In this document: positions 54,257-64,000 of the stretch, in pieces
How positions within the stretch are numbered: the first letter of the stretch is position 1
How the letters are laid out: every line of letters begins with the position of its first letter
Source of the DNA: Desulfovibrio sp. TomC
Lineage (GTDB): Bacteria > Desulfobacterota > Desulfovibrionia > Desulfovibrionales > Desulfovibrionaceae
NCBI RefSeq assembly: GCF_000801335.2
Contig: NZ_JSEH01000005.1
Location: 1-64,000, forward strand
Direction of reading: 5' to 3'
DNA length: 64,000 nucleotides
The notes under the pieces: generated by a model
Databases searched by the model: none
Seen by the model: the letters and a program-made list of their open reading frames with translations, nothing else
What the model was told of the DNA's origin: nothing
Position numbers and translations under genes: made by a program

Positions 54257-55423
54257 ATGAAGAGGTCCTGGCTGATTGCCCTTTTTTGCGTTCTCGGGCT
54301 GGCTGCGCCGGCTCTGGCGGCCGACACCATCAAATTGGGCTTCAATATCCCGCTGACCGGCGATATCCCGGACGTGGGCGAGTCGTCCAAGAACGCCGCC
54401 GAAATGCTCAAGAAAAAAATCAACGATGCCGGCGGACTCAGAGTCGGCGACAAAAGCTACATGCTCGAATTCGTCTATGAGGACAATGAATCCAAGGCCG
54501 AGTCGGCCCTGTCCGCCACCCGCAAGCTCATCACCCAGGACAACGTGCTCGGCATGGTCGGTCCCCAGTCCAGCAAGCAGGCCGTGCCCGCCGCTGAAGC
54601 CGCCAACGAGCTGAAGACCCCCATGATGGCCCCCTGGTCCACCAACCCCAACACCACCAAGGCCCGGCCCTTTGTCTTCCGCGGCTGCTTCCTGGACACC
54701 TTCCAGGGCCCCACCGCCGCCAAGTTCGCCTCCGAGGAATTCAAGGCCAAAAAGGCCGCGGTCCTCTACGACATCGCCTCGGACTATCCCAAGGGACTGG
54801 CCGAAGACTTCAAGACCGCTTTCGAAAAGATCAACGGCCCCGGCTCCGTGGTGGCCTTTGAAACCTTTACCACCAAGGACGTCGACTTCTCGGCCCAGCT
54901 GACCAACATCGCCAAGTCCGGCGCCGAGGTCCTGTTCGTTCCCCAGTACTACAACGAAGTGCCGCTGATCGTGCAGCAGGCCAAGTCGCTCGGCTTCAAC
55001 AAGCCCGTGCTCGGCAGCGACTCCTGGGGCTCCGGCGACCTGATGGGCCTTTGCGGCGACACCTGCAAGGGCTTTTTCTTCGTCACCCACTACGCCGCCG
55101 CCGGCGCCAAGGGCAAGACCAAGGAATTCATCGACGCCTACACCACCCAGTACAAGAAGACCCCGGACGACGTGGCCGCCCTGACCTGGGACAGCGCCAA
55201 CCTGATGCTGGCCGCCGTCCAGTCCATGGGCGCGCTTTCCGGCGACATGGCCAAGGACCGCGAGGGCCTCATGAAGGCCATGGCCGGCATCAAGAAGTTT
55301 GAAGGCATCACCGGCGACATGTCCTACCCGGCCACCGGCGACCATGATCCCATCAAGTGCGCCGTGGTCGTCAAGATCGACGACGCCGGCAAGTTCGCCT
55401 TCTACAAGTCTGTTTGCCCGTAA
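54257..55423 (+). CDS. livK: Branched-chain amino acid ABC transporter, periplasmic binding protein
   Basis: The 388-residue precursor has a signal peptide ending APALAA and the mature start DTIKLGFNIPLTGDIP. The body is the type I periplasmic binding fold (GMVGPQSSKQAVPAAEAANE; FDAYTTQYKKTPD-like). A good site (AGGAGG) precedes the ATG. It leads the livKHMGF operon. The exact amino acid bound cannot be read from sequence. Confidence 0.95.
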   Translation: MKRSWLIALFCVLGLAAPALAADTIKLGFNIPLTGDIPDVGESSKNAAEMLKKKINDAGGLRVGDKSYMLEFVYEDNESKAESALSATRKLITQDNVLGMVGPQSSKQAVPAAEAANELKTPMMAPWSTNPNTTKARPFVFRGCFLDTFQGPTAAKFASEEFKAKKAAVLYDIASDYPKGLAEDFKTAFEKINGPGSVVAFETFTTKDVDFSAQLTNIAKSGAEVLFVPQYYNEVPLIVQQAKSLGFNKPVLGSDSWGSGDLMGLCGDTCKGFFFVTHYAAAGAKGKTKEFIDAYTTQYKKTPDDVAALTWDSANLMLAAVQSMGALSGDMAKDREGLMKAMAGIKKFEGITGDMSYPATGDHDPIKCAVVVKIDDAGKFAFYKSVCP

Positions 55424-55510
55424 ACACATCGACTTCGACCTGATCCTGCGCGCGGCCCGGGCCAGCTCCGGGCCGCGCGTCCCCAACGTCGTGTCATAAG
55501 GGGGTCCGCG

Positions 55511-56434
55511 TTGCTGCAAAGTTTCCTGCAAAACATCCTAAATGCCCTGCAGTGGGGAAGCTTTTATTCCCTCATCGCCCTGGGCTATTGCCTGGTCTAC
55601 GGCGTTTTGCTGCTGATCAATTTCGCCCATGGCGACATTTTCATGGTCGGGGCCTATCTGGCCTTTTTCGTGAGCATGGTGCTTTTAGGCAAATATGGGG
55701 CCATTGCCGGCCTGCCGGGCTGGATGGTGCTTTCCCTGGCCGTGCCGCTGACCATGATCCTCACCGCCGTGGTCGGCGTGACCCTGGAACGCATCGCCTA
55801 CCGGCCGCTTCGCCGCAAGGGCGTCAACCGCCTTTACGTCGTCATCACGGCGCTCATGTGCGGGCTGATCCTGGAAAACGGCAACCTGGCCCTGCTTGGC
55901 GCAAGCCGCAAAAGTTTTCCCACCCTGATCCCCATCCAGGTGTTTGACTTTCATGGCATCATCGTGACCAACCTCAAATTGATGGTCATCGGCGTCGCCA
56001 TCCTGTCCTTCCTCCTGCTCCATTTCATCGTCACCCGGACCAAGATGGGCATGGCCATGCGGGCCATCTCCTATGACCGTTTCGCCGTGCCGCTCATGGG
56101 CATTCCGGCGGATACGGTCATCGTCTTCACCTTTGTCCTGGGTTCGGGCTTTGCAGGACTGGCCGGGCTTTTCTTCGCCATGACCTATCCGGTCATCGAC
56201 CCCTACATGGGGGCGCTTATCGGCTGGAAAGCCTTTATCGCAGCCGTCGTCGGCGGCATCGGTTCCATTGCCGGGGCGTTTGCCGGGGGATTTTTGCTGG
56301 GGTTCGTGGAGATCATGGTGGTGGCCTTTTTCCCCTCCACCTACCGCGATCTGATCGCGTTTTCCATTTTGCTGCTCATCCTGTCCATCCGGCCGACCGG
56401 TCTCTTCGGTGTCGCCCGGCGGACAAAAATCTAA
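55511..56434 (+). CDS. livH: Branched-chain amino acid ABC transporter permease LivH
   Basis: The 307-residue integral membrane protein has about eight helices with the LivH motif LIALGYCLVYGVLLLINFAH near the N-terminus and a late YMGALIGWKAFIAAVVGGIG. It starts with TTG, preceded by AAGGGGG, 87 nt after livK. It forms the channel with LivM. Confidence 0.95.
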   Translation: MLQSFLQNILNALQWGSFYSLIALGYCLVYGVLLLINFAHGDIFMVGAYLAFFVSMVLLGKYGAIAGLPGWMVLSLAVPLTMILTAVVGVTLERIAYRPLRRKGVNRLYVVITALMCGLILENGNLALLGASRKSFPTLIPIQVFDFHGIIVTNLKLMVIGVAILSFLLLHFIVTRTKMGMAMRAISYDRFAVPLMGIPADTVIVFTFVLGSGFAGLAGLFFAMTYPVIDPYMGALIGWKAFIAAVVGGIGSIAGAFAGGFLLGFVEIMVVAFFPSTYRDLIAFSILLLILSIRPTGLFGVARRTKI

Positions 56435-56455
56435 GGCCGAAAAGGGGGATATCGC

Positions 56456-57535
56456 ATGAAGCGCCTGACTGTTCCCGTCCTTTTGGCCGGCCTGTTCGGG
56501 GTAATGCTCTGGGTCTCGATGGCCGGGATCTTAAACTCCTATTGGCAGTCCGTGCTGATGTTCATGGGCGTCAACATCATCCTGGCCACGAGTCTGAACA
56601 TCATTAACGGCAACATGGGGGAGTTCTCCTGCGGCCACGCCGGCTTCATGGCGGTCGGGGCATACGTCTCCTCGCTGATCTCGGTGGCTCTTTTTACCAA
56701 AAGCGCGACCTTTGGCGAACCGCTGCTGTCGCCGGATCTGGCCGTATGGCTCTTTCCGCTGGTCCTTCTGGCCGGGTCCCTGGCCGCCTCGGTGGTGGGC
56801 CTGCTCGTGGCCATCCCATCCTTTAAGACCCGCGGTGATTATCTGGCCATTATCACCATTGCCGCCAGCTACATCGTCAAATCCACCATCGAGAACATCG
56901 GCGCCATCGGCGGGGCCAGAGGCTTCATGGGCATGAGCGGCGTCATGAACGCCATGAACGCCACGGCCGATTTGCCCTGGATTCTGATCTGGGTGTTTTT
57001 GGGCACGGTTTTCTCCGTGTGCGTCATCCGCCGGTTCATCTATTCGACCTTTGGCAAGGGCGTGGACGCCATCTGCCAGGACGAGATTGCCGCCGAGATC
57101 ATGAGCGTCAACACCGACCGGGTCAAACTGGTGGCCTTCATGGTCTCCTGCGGCCTGGCTGGCCTTGCCGGCGGACTGTTTGCCCACATCCTTGGCTACG
57201 TCAATCCGGGCACGTTTACGATTTTGAAATCCACCGAGATCATGGTCATGGTCTATCTCGGCGGCATGGGGTCGATCTCCGGCTCGGTGCTGGCCGCCAT
57301 CCTCATGACGCTTCTTATTGAATATCTGCGCGACGCCTTCGGCTTTATCAATACCTTCCTGCACTACATCTCCATCATCCCGGATTCCTACGAGGTGACG
57401 CAGGTCTGGAAGTGGGTGCTGATTCCGCTGCTCCTGGTGCTCCTCATGCAGTTTCGACCGGAAGGCATCATGGGACGCCGCGAACTGGCCGACGTGTTCC
57501 CGGGGCTTCGTAAATTCTATAAGTTCAAGGGGTAG
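56456..57535 (+). CDS. livM: Branched-chain amino acid ABC transporter permease LivM
   Basis: The 359-residue protein has an N-terminal helix pair, then the LivM pattern ATSLNIINGNMGEFSCGHAG and IAAEIMSVNTDRVKLVAFMV, with YLGGMGSISGSVLAAILMTL late. AAAAGGGGGA precedes the ATG. It is 21 nt after livH. Confidence 0.95.
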   Translation: MKRLTVPVLLAGLFGVMLWVSMAGILNSYWQSVLMFMGVNIILATSLNIINGNMGEFSCGHAGFMAVGAYVSSLISVALFTKSATFGEPLLSPDLAVWLFPLVLLAGSLAASVVGLLVAIPSFKTRGDYLAIITIAASYIVKSTIENIGAIGGARGFMGMSGVMNAMNATADLPWILIWVFLGTVFSVCVIRRFIYSTFGKGVDAICQDEIAAEIMSVNTDRVKLVAFMVSCGLAGLAGGLFAHILGYVNPGTFTILKSTEIMVMVYLGGMGSISGSVLAAILMTLLIEYLRDAFGFINTFLHYISIIPDSYEVTQVWKWVLIPLLLVLLMQFRPEGIMGRRELADVFPGLRKFYKFKG

Positions 57536-57538
57536 GCC

Positions 57539-58306
57539 GTGGCGCTTTTGGACGTGAAGGAAATGACCCAGTACTTCGGCGGTCTGTGCGCCGTGTCGGA
57601 GTTTTCCGTGTCCCTGGAGCAGGGCCAGATGGTGGCTCTGATCGGTCCCAACGGCGCGGGCAAGACCACGGTGTTTAACCTGATAAGCGGTTTCTACAAG
57701 CCGACGCGGGGCGATATCCTGTTCAAGGGCCGGTCCATCAAGGGCTTAAAACCCCATGAAGTGACCTCGCGCGGCATCGCCCGCACCTTCCAGAACATCC
57801 GGCTGTGGTTCGAGATGACGGTGCTCGACAACATCCGCATTGCCCAGCATCATGCCCTGGGCTACGGCCTGTGGGACTGCTTTTTGCGTACGCCGCGCTA
57901 CATGCAAAGCGAGCGCGACATCGAAGACCACGCCATGGATGTGCTCACCCGCCTGGGCCTTGCCGACGTGGTCAATGAACAGCCGAAAAATCTGCCCTAT
58001 GGCGTGCAGCGGCTGGTGGAGATCGCCCGGGCCTTGTCCGTCCGTCCGGCCCTGCTGATGCTCGACGAACCGGCCGCCGGACTCAACTCCTCGGACGTCG
58101 AGGGGCTGATCAAGCTGGTTGGCGATATCCACAAGGACTTCGGACTGGCTGTCTGGATGATCGAACACCAGATGGATGTGGTCATGTCGCTGTGTTCGTG
58201 GATCAAGGTCATCGATTTCGGGGCCACCATTGCCGAAGGCACGCCGACGGAAATTCAAAACAGCCCCGAAGTCATTAAAGCCTATCTGGGAGATGATACA
58301 ATCTGA
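57539..58306 (+). CDS. livG: Branched-chain amino acid ABC transporter ATPase LivG
   Basis: The 255-residue ATPase has Walker A GPNGAGKTTVFN, Q-loop RTFQNIRLW, Walker B LLMLDEPAAGLN and H-loop IEHQMD. The signature region reads LPYGVQRLVEIARALSV, where LivG proteins usually have SYGxQR. It starts with GTG 3 nt after livM. Its stop overlaps the livF start (TGATG). Confidence 0.95.
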   Translation: MALLDVKEMTQYFGGLCAVSEFSVSLEQGQMVALIGPNGAGKTTVFNLISGFYKPTRGDILFKGRSIKGLKPHEVTSRGIARTFQNIRLWFEMTVLDNIRIAQHHALGYGLWDCFLRTPRYMQSERDIEDHAMDVLTRLGLADVVNEQPKNLPYGVQRLVEIARALSVRPALLMLDEPAAGLNSSDVEGLIKLVGDIHKDFGLAVWMIEHQMDVVMSLCSWIKVIDFGATIAEGTPTEIQNSPEVIKAYLGDDTI

Positions 58307-59034
58307 TGCTGCTCGAAGTCAAAAACCTCCGGGTCAAGTACGGCAACATCGAGGCCCTGCACGGCATCTCCTTCCACGTCAACCGTGGGGAGATCGTGAC
58401 GCTGATCGGGGCCAACGGTGCAGGGAAAACCACGACGCTCCTGTCCATCATGCGCCTGCCCCCGCCCGAGGCCCCCAAGGTGGTCGAAGGCGACATCCTC
58501 TACGAGGGCAAGTCCATCCTCGGCATGGAACCCCACGACGTGGTGCGAAAACTCCATATGGACCTCTCGCCCGAGGGCCGGCGGATTTTCGGCAACCTGA
58601 CGGTCATGGAAAACCTGGTGCTGGCCACCTACGCCCGAAAGGACGGCGACGAGATCATTGCCCGGGACCTTGACCGGGTGTTGTCGCTGTTTCCCCGGCT
58701 CTCCGAACGGCGCAAGCAGCGCAGCGAATCGCTCTCCGGCGGCGAGCAGCAGATGCTGGCCGTTGGCCGGGCCATCATGACCGGATGCGATTTCATCCTG
58801 CTCGACGAGCCGAGCATGGGGCTGGCCCCGCTTCTCATGTACGAGATGTTTCGCACGCTTAAAAAACTCAACGAACTGGGCCTGACCATCCTTTTGATTG
58901 AGCAAAACGCCAAGGTGGCGCTCAATTTCGCCCACCGGGGCTATGTGCTCGATACCGGCGAGATCAAGACCTCGGGCACGGCCGAGGAACTCAAGCACGA
59001 TCCGGAAGTGAAAAAGGCCTACCTCGGCGGCTGA
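58306..59034 (+). CDS. livF: Branched-chain amino acid ABC transporter ATPase LivF
   Basis: The 242-residue ATPase has GANGAGKTTTLLSIM, LSPEGRRIFGNLTVMENL, signature LSGGEQQMLAVGRAIM and LLDEPSMGLAP, which are LivF hallmarks. It is coupled to livG by a TGATG overlap and closes the operon. Confidence 0.96.
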   Translation: MLLEVKNLRVKYGNIEALHGISFHVNRGEIVTLIGANGAGKTTTLLSIMRLPPPEAPKVVEGDILYEGKSILGMEPHDVVRKLHMDLSPEGRRIFGNLTVMENLVLATYARKDGDEIIARDLDRVLSLFPRLSERRKQRSESLSGGEQQMLAVGRAIMTGCDFILLDEPSMGLAPLLMYEMFRTLKKLNELGLTILLIEQNAKVALNFAHRGYVLDTGEIKTSGTAEELKHDPEVKKAYLGG

Positions 59035-59058
59035 TTTGTCATGGCATGGTCGAGACTG

Positions 59059-59093
59059 CGCCCGGTCGGGAAATTCCCGGCCGGGCGTTTTTT
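59059..59093 (+). terminator. Terminator of the liv operon
   Basis: The arms 59059-59070 and 59076-59087 pair over 12 bp with one G-U, loop of five, followed by six T. Confidence 0.92.
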
Positions 59094-59257
59094 ATGCTGG
59101 CCCGATTATTGCCCGTAACCGGATGCGGCCGTTCTTCGTCGGCGTTTTTTTCCTGGTAGGGCGGGGCGTTGGCCCCTCAAACGGCACGTCTCTTGCCTAA
59201 ACATGCCTGGGGAGCGTTTCGCCCGGCAAAATTTTCCCGCTCCCAGGAGGCCCGGAC

Positions 59258-60364
59258 ATGAGCGTCCAATCCATAGGGCAAGACACCACAAACAGTTGGT
59301 TGAGTCAGCTTCTGGCCAGCTACGGACAGCAGTCCACGGCCAGCCAATCATCCATTTCCAGCCTGTTGGGGCTCAGTGACGCCACCAGCGACGCGACTGC
59401 GGCAACTTCTTCCGGGTCAACCAGCAGCGCCGGATCGAGCGTCGGCAGTTTCAACGACATCCTGACGGCCCTCTTGTCCGGCGACAGTTCGCTTTCCTAC
59501 GACATGTCGACCGGGACGCTCACCGACCTGAGCTCGTCCAGCCAGTCCGACGACATGCCGCCGCCGCCCATGGAAGGCAGCGACGGCCTGAAGCGCGAAG
59601 TGAGTGAAACCGATAATGCCGACGGCAGTTCGTCCCGGTCCGTCACCATGACCGATGCCGACGGCAACGTGGTCGGCACCGAGAAGACCACGCAAAACGC
59701 CGACGGCAGTTTCAGTTCGGTCATTACCATGACCGACCCGAACGGCCACACGACAACCCGCACCATCACCGGTGAAAACACCGAGGACGGCGGGTTCTCC
59801 GTGACGAGTTCCCTGACCGACGCCAGCGGCAATGTCCTGGAGACCGGGCAGGAGTTGACGGCCGCCGATGGCTCGACCAGCTACACCGTGACCCGCAACA
59901 CCCCGGACGGCGAGACCATGACCGAGTCGGAGTCCTATGACGCCGACGGGAATCTGGTCAGTTCGACCACCTCCTCGACCGTGGCGGCGGCATCGACCAC
60001 CGGCTCCAGCGCAAGCTCCTCGTCCAGCTCGTCTTCGTCCGAGAGCGCCAGCGGATCTTCCGGCAGTTCGGACAGCGAAGAGACCACCACCACGGTGACG
60101 ACCTCCTTTTCCTCGGAAGGCCTGGTGCAGACCACCACGGTGACCGATGCCGACGGCAAGATTGTCAGTCAGACCGTCAAGGACATCCCGTTTTCCGCCG
60201 ACGCCAAGGGTCAATCCTTGGGGGCCTCAGAAGGCAGCAAGAAGGGCCTGTCCGGCCTGGTCGACCAGTATGCGGCCAATCGGTACGGGGCCAGCCAGTA
60301 TGCCGCCCAGGAGGCAGCCTTAAACCTGGGCTCGCAAGGGAGCGGGGTTTCGGTCGAGGCGTAG
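59258..60364 (+). CDS. Ser/Thr-rich repeat protein of unknown function
   Basis: The 368-residue protein has no signal peptide. An N-terminal segment (MSVQSIGQDTTNSWLSQLLA) is followed by a Ser-rich linker. Four or five loose repeats of about 30 residues then occur, in the form DADGNVV...T...ADGS...T. A poly-Ser run follows near residues 250-265, and a mixed C-terminus (GLSGLVDQYAANRYGASQYA) ends it. The DxDGxxx units recall calcium-loop or beta-roll patterns. It may be exported by a leaderless or C-terminal route. AGGAGG precedes the ATG. Confidence 0.8.
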   Translation: MSVQSIGQDTTNSWLSQLLASYGQQSTASQSSISSLLGLSDATSDATAATSSGSTSSAGSSVGSFNDILTALLSGDSSLSYDMSTGTLTDLSSSSQSDDMPPPPMEGSDGLKREVSETDNADGSSSRSVTMTDADGNVVGTEKTTQNADGSFSSVITMTDPNGHTTTRTITGENTEDGGFSVTSSLTDASGNVLETGQELTAADGSTSYTVTRNTPDGETMTESESYDADGNLVSSTTSSTVAAASTTGSSASSSSSSSSSESASGSSGSSDSEETTTTVTTSFSSEGLVQTTTVTDADGKIVSQTVKDIPFSADAKGQSLGASEGSKKGLSGLVDQYAANRYGASQYAAQEAALNLGSQGSGVSVEA

Positions 60365-60396
60365 ACGCTATCCGGTTTTGAAGCGGGCGTATGGAC

Positions 60397-60420
60397 AAGG
60401 CGGTCTTCGGGCCGCCTTTT
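60397..60420 (+). terminator. Terminator after the Ser/Thr-rich repeat gene
   Basis: AAGGCGGTC at 60397-60405 pairs with GGCCGCCTT at 60410-60418 around a TTCG tetraloop and ends in four T. Confidence 0.88.
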
Positions 60421-60734
60421 CGTCTTGTCGGTCTTTTGAGCGCGCAGGGAGCGCGCGAAGGCCGGGCCATGGACAGGCATTCACCGGCGAAAGGGAGGTG
60501 CTTGGAAGCGTCGGAGGCCGCACGAGGGCAGGGGCGGAAAAGCGGGGCGCAGGGGCTGCCCCAGGCCCGGGGCGGCTGCCCTGAAGTCCTGCCGGTCCAG
60601 GTCGGCCGGGCAGGGTGGGGCGGGCAGCCTCAGGCTTGGCCCAGACAGCGGACCTGTCGGGAAACCGGCGGCAGACAGATCCAGCCATGCTGCCGGCTGG
60701 GGGCGGAGGGCCGTCAGGGGCCAGGGGCGAAAGG
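60421..60734. other. GC-rich gap, no gene seen
   Basis: The 314 bases between the terminator and the helical-protein gene have open frames on several tracks but no plausible protein or ribosome site. I see no repeat of the palindromic family here. Confidence 0.45.
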
Positions 60735-61019
60735 CTAGAACTTGTCTTTGGCCTTGGCAAAAGCGCTCTTGAGATCGGTCAACGCGTGCTCGACCCCGTG
60801 GCGCAATTCAACCAGGGCGTCGCCGCTGCCCTTGCGCAACAACGTCAGCTTATAGCGGGCCTTGTCATATTTTTCGAGGAGGTGCTCAAGGTCGCCGGAC
60901 CAGCGGTCGAAAAAATCCTGCCCCTTGTCCTTGGCCTCGGCCCTGGCGGCCTCGATTTTGGCTTTGTAGGCGGCCAGCTGTTGTTCCATGCTGACCCCGA
61001 ACTGATCCTTGTCGACCAT
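60735..61019 (-). CDS. Small helical protein of unknown function
   Basis: The 94-residue protein is highly charged and almost entirely helical (EQQLAAYKAKIEAARAEAKD is typical), with no membrane segment. AGGAGG precedes the ATG. It resembles small coiled-coil stress proteins but I cannot assign a family. It is on the opposite strand to both neighbours. Confidence 0.75.
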   Translation of the reverse strand: MVDKDQFGVSMEQQLAAYKAKIEAARAEAKDKGQDFFDRWSGDLEHLLEKYDKARYKLTLLRKGSGDALVELRHGVEHALTDLKSAFAKAKDKF

Positions 61020-61325
61020 GGTCGCCTCCTGTGGCTGACGCGCCGGATGAGGCAACGTAGCCTAAGGACGCGTCCGGGGCAAGATGGGGATGCCCGTACA
61101 ATTTCTTGCTTCTGTTCACGGGCTTTGCTAAAGACCGGTTTAGTTGTGCCGGGCGGACCGACGCGTGGGGGAGAATTCGTCAGTCCGCCTCTGGTCAAGG
61201 CCCGAAGGCGTCTTATGATTTAGTGAATGGCGCGTCCCGAGGGACGAAGGACCGTCGAAAAGGACGCGGCTATCTGCGCCAACGGAATTTGTAGGACACC
61301 ATATGTATTTGTAAGGAGGAAGGCC

Positions 61326-61943
61326 ATGTACGCGCAGTTTAATAAGATTTGGGTGCTTTTGTTGGCCTTGTGCATTGGATTTGCAGCCCTGCCGGCCAAG
61401 TCCAACGCCATGGGCGAAGCTGGCACGATGCATGTGACCCCGGAATTCGGTTATTACGGAACCGGGCAGAAGGCAGTCAATTCCATCCTGACCTTTGGTG
61501 CCAGCGGCGGCTATTTCGTCATGGACGGGCTGTCGATCGGCCTGGAGGCCCTGGCCTATTCGTTTGACGTTCGCAAGATCGATCGCACCGGACCGGTGAC
61601 CAACTTCATTTACACCGCCGCCAGCAATGACGGCTATTCGTCCAACCCCTGGGCCTTTGGCGCCAACGCCCTGATCCGGTACTATCCGGTGCACACCGAC
61701 AAGGCGGCCTTCTTCATCGGCACCGGTATCGGCGGCCTGTTCTCCGGCGACCGTATTCCCTATTATGAGAACGGCGGCCGTGGAAATTACGCCAACCCGA
61801 CCCTGCCTGTTGACCTGGGCTTTGCCGTCAATCTGACCCAGAATGTGGCGTTTGAGCTGACCGGCCGCTACCAGCGCATCGGCTTTGACAATCACGGCCT
61901 GGACGCCTGGGGTGGTCACGGCGGAATTCGCATCACTTTCTAG
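61326..61943 (+). CDS. Outer-membrane beta-barrel protein
   Basis: The 205-residue precursor has a signal peptide (MYAQFNKIWVLLLALCIGFA, cleaved near SNA). Alternating hydrophobic strands follow (HVTPEFGYYGTGQK, LTFGASGGYFVMDGLSIGLE) and the end is Phe (GGIRITF), typical of BAM-assembled barrels. About eight strands fit the OmpA/OmpW-like small barrel class. AAGGAGGAA precedes the ATG. It is followed by a terminator and stands alone. Confidence 0.85.
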   Translation: MYAQFNKIWVLLLALCIGFAALPAKSNAMGEAGTMHVTPEFGYYGTGQKAVNSILTFGASGGYFVMDGLSIGLEALAYSFDVRKIDRTGPVTNFIYTAASNDGYSSNPWAFGANALIRYYPVHTDKAAFFIGTGIGGLFSGDRIPYYENGGRGNYANPTLPVDLGFAVNLTQNVAFELTGRYQRIGFDNHGLDAWGGHGGIRITF

Positions 61944-61976
61944 GCGACAAGCGTTTCAAACTCGTGTAGAGGATAA

Positions 61977-62016
61977 GACCCTCCCGCCCGCACCGGGTGG
62001 GGGGGTCAGTTTTTTT
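61977..62016 (+). terminator. Terminator of the beta-barrel gene
   Basis: The arms 61977-61989 and 61995-62007 pair over 13 bp with two G-U pairs and a 5-nt loop, followed by seven T. Confidence 0.9.
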
Positions 62017-62038
62017 CCCGAGGCCAACCCATTGCAGC

Positions 62039-62067
62039 TTGACATAGCGAGTCAGTGGGTCTATAGG
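62039..62067 (+). promoter_or_regulatory. Sigma70 promoter of the str operon
   Basis: TTGACA at 62039-62044 and TATAGG at 62062-62067, 17-bp spacer, about 47 bp before the rpsL start. Confidence 0.8.
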
Positions 62068-62113
62068 CCTCTGTCTTTGCCATACACTACGATTTTTTCG
62101 AACGGAGACGGCT

Positions 62114-62485
62114 ATGCCCACGATCAACCAGCTCATCCGCAAGGAACGGGCTAAAGTGTCCAAACGGCGCAAGACGCCGGCCCTGCAGGCCTGCCCGCAG
62201 CGCCGGGGCGTGTGCACTCGTGTGTACACCACCACGCCCAAAAAGCCGAACTCGGCCTTGCGTAAGGTCGCCCGCGTGCGCCTGACCAACGGTATCGAGG
62301 TGACTTCCTACATCCCGGGCGAAGGCCATAACCTGCAAGAGCACTCGGTCGTTATGATCCGGGGCGGTCGCGTAAAAGACCTTCCCGGTGTTCGGTACCA
62401 TATCATCCGTGGCACGCTCGATACGTCCGGCGTGTCTGATCGCCGCCAGAGCCGTTCCAAGTACGGCGCCAAGCGGCCCAAGTAA
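62114..62485 (+). CDS. rpsL: Ribosomal protein S12
   Basis: The 123-residue protein has the invariant [20 protein letters not shown], then [20 protein letters not shown] and the late [26 protein letters not shown], with Lys at the streptomycin-sensitive position, is intact. It is first in the str operon, 22 nt before rpsG. Confidence 0.99.
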   Translation: MPTINQLIRKERAKVSKRRKTPALQACPQRRGVCTRVYTTTPKKPNSALRKVARVRLTNGIEVTSYIPGEGHNLQEHSVVMIRGGRVKDLPGVRYHIIRGTLDTSGVSDRRQSRSKYGAKRPK

Positions 62486-62506
62486 TTTCGGTGCAAGGAG
62501 ACGCGT

Positions 62507-62977
62507 ATGCCGCGTAAAGGTCCAGTTTCCAAAAGGTCTGTGCTGCCCGATCCCAAGTACGGCAGCCATCTGATGACCAAGTTCATCAATCGGCTCATGC
62601 ACGATGGGAAGAAAGGCGTGGCCGAAAACCTGTTTTACCAGGCCGTGGACGTGCTGGCCGACAAGTCCGGCGAAGATCCGCTGAAGGCTTTTGAAAAGGC
62701 CATCGGCAACGTCAAGCCGCACATGGAAGTCAAGCCCCGCCGGGTCGGCGGCGCCACCTACCAGGTTCCCATGGAGGTGCGCCCCGAGCGCCAGGTCACC
62801 CTGGCTCTGCGTTGGCTGATCAATCAGGCCCGGGCCCGCGGCGAAAAGGGCATGGCAGACAAGTTGTCGGGCGAGCTTCTGGACGCCTATAATAATCGCG
62901 GCGGCGCCGTGAAAAAGAAAGAGGATACGCACCGCATGGCCGACGCTAACAAAGCGTTCGCCCATTACCGGTGGTAG
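62507..62977 (+). CDS. rpsG: Ribosomal protein S7
   Basis: The 156-residue protein starts [20 protein letters not shown] and has [20 protein letters not shown] and [20 protein letters not shown], typical of S7. It nucleates the 30S head and can regulate the operon. AAGGAGA precedes the ATG. Confidence 0.99.
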   Translation: MPRKGPVSKRSVLPDPKYGSHLMTKFINRLMHDGKKGVAENLFYQAVDVLADKSGEDPLKAFEKAIGNVKPHMEVKPRRVGGATYQVPMEVRPERQVTLALRWLINQARARGEKGMADKLSGELLDAYNNRGGAVKKKEDTHRMADANKAFAHYRW

Positions 62978-62996
62978 TCGCCTAAAGGATATCGTC

Positions 62997-64000
<1,004 letters not shown>

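Overview
The window is a 64 kb stretch of a high-GC bacterial chromosome. Gene content points to a sulfate-reducing deltaproteobacterium of the Desulfovibrionaceae, probably the D. magneticus / Solidesulfovibrio group. The signs are a siroheme-decarboxylase-type AsnC protein (alternative haem route), anaerobic cobalamin genes (cbiD, cbiA, cbiET, cbiF), a bifunctional acyl-CoA synthetase/GNAT protein, and many short GC-rich palindromic repeats at gene ends. The placement is inferred from gene content; no rRNA or species marker lies here. There is no phage, insertion sequence, CRISPR array or tRNA that I can support. Most of the window is core chromosome with small accessory patches.

Layout. 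1-2413: a split Rad50/Mre11-like module. A Rad50 N-terminal half ends just after a zinc hook, a Mre11/SbcD-type nuclease follows, and the returning coiled coil and C-terminal ATPase half come after it in two overlapping frames. 2835-3338: an AT-richer secreted orphan. 3615-5875: a Cys-rich small protein, a CBS-domain protein, a cupin and an AraC regulator. 6015-9937: a membrane protein coupled to an MscS channel with a cyclic-nucleotide domain, then tatD and a conserved unknown. 10061-11190: two response-regulator proteins. 11295-14502 (minus): an FAD amine-oxidase-fold protein, an M24 peptidase, a small DUF4911-like protein and an RRM protein. 15021-15800: a TPR protein. 16088-24622 (minus): a long run tesA, coaX, TPR paralogue, eno, hydrolase, folD, ubiB-like, lplA. 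24606-26310: ybbA-like ATPase, TPM protein, rnhA. 26311-27100: an AT-rich patch with one membrane orphan. 27221-33070: nitroreductase, HD-GYP protein coupled to the Pat-like enzyme, enoyl-CoA hydratase. 33134-37193: a 7TMR-DISM histidine kinase, the Ahb-like protein, gpsA. 37157-43170: cobalamin genes and yjbQ. 43218-45800: a second UbiB-like kinase coupled to a phasin-like helical protein, then DUF1269. 45965-48716: an old-yellow-enzyme homologue, greA, a nucleoside deoxyribosyltransferase and a doubtful small ORF. 48921-51557: Fur-box promoter and feoAB. 51896-59034: purU, ald and a complete livKHMGF operon. 59258-61943: a Ser/Thr-rich repeat protein, a small helical protein and a beta-barrel protein. 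62039-64000: str operon (rpsL, rpsG, fusA cut by the window end).

A repeat family runs through the window. It is built on 21-nt perfect hairpins whose stems covary between copies, usually abutting the arm GGCCGCCGGAGGC. Copies sit at the 3' ends of genes. One copy lies in frame inside cbiA, and another supplies the C-terminal codons of the AraC gene. The features most worth following are the split Rad50-Mre11 module, the repeat family with its coding insertion, the Pat/HD-GYP coupling, the tesA/ybbA locus lacking its permease, and the MscS-cNMP operon.
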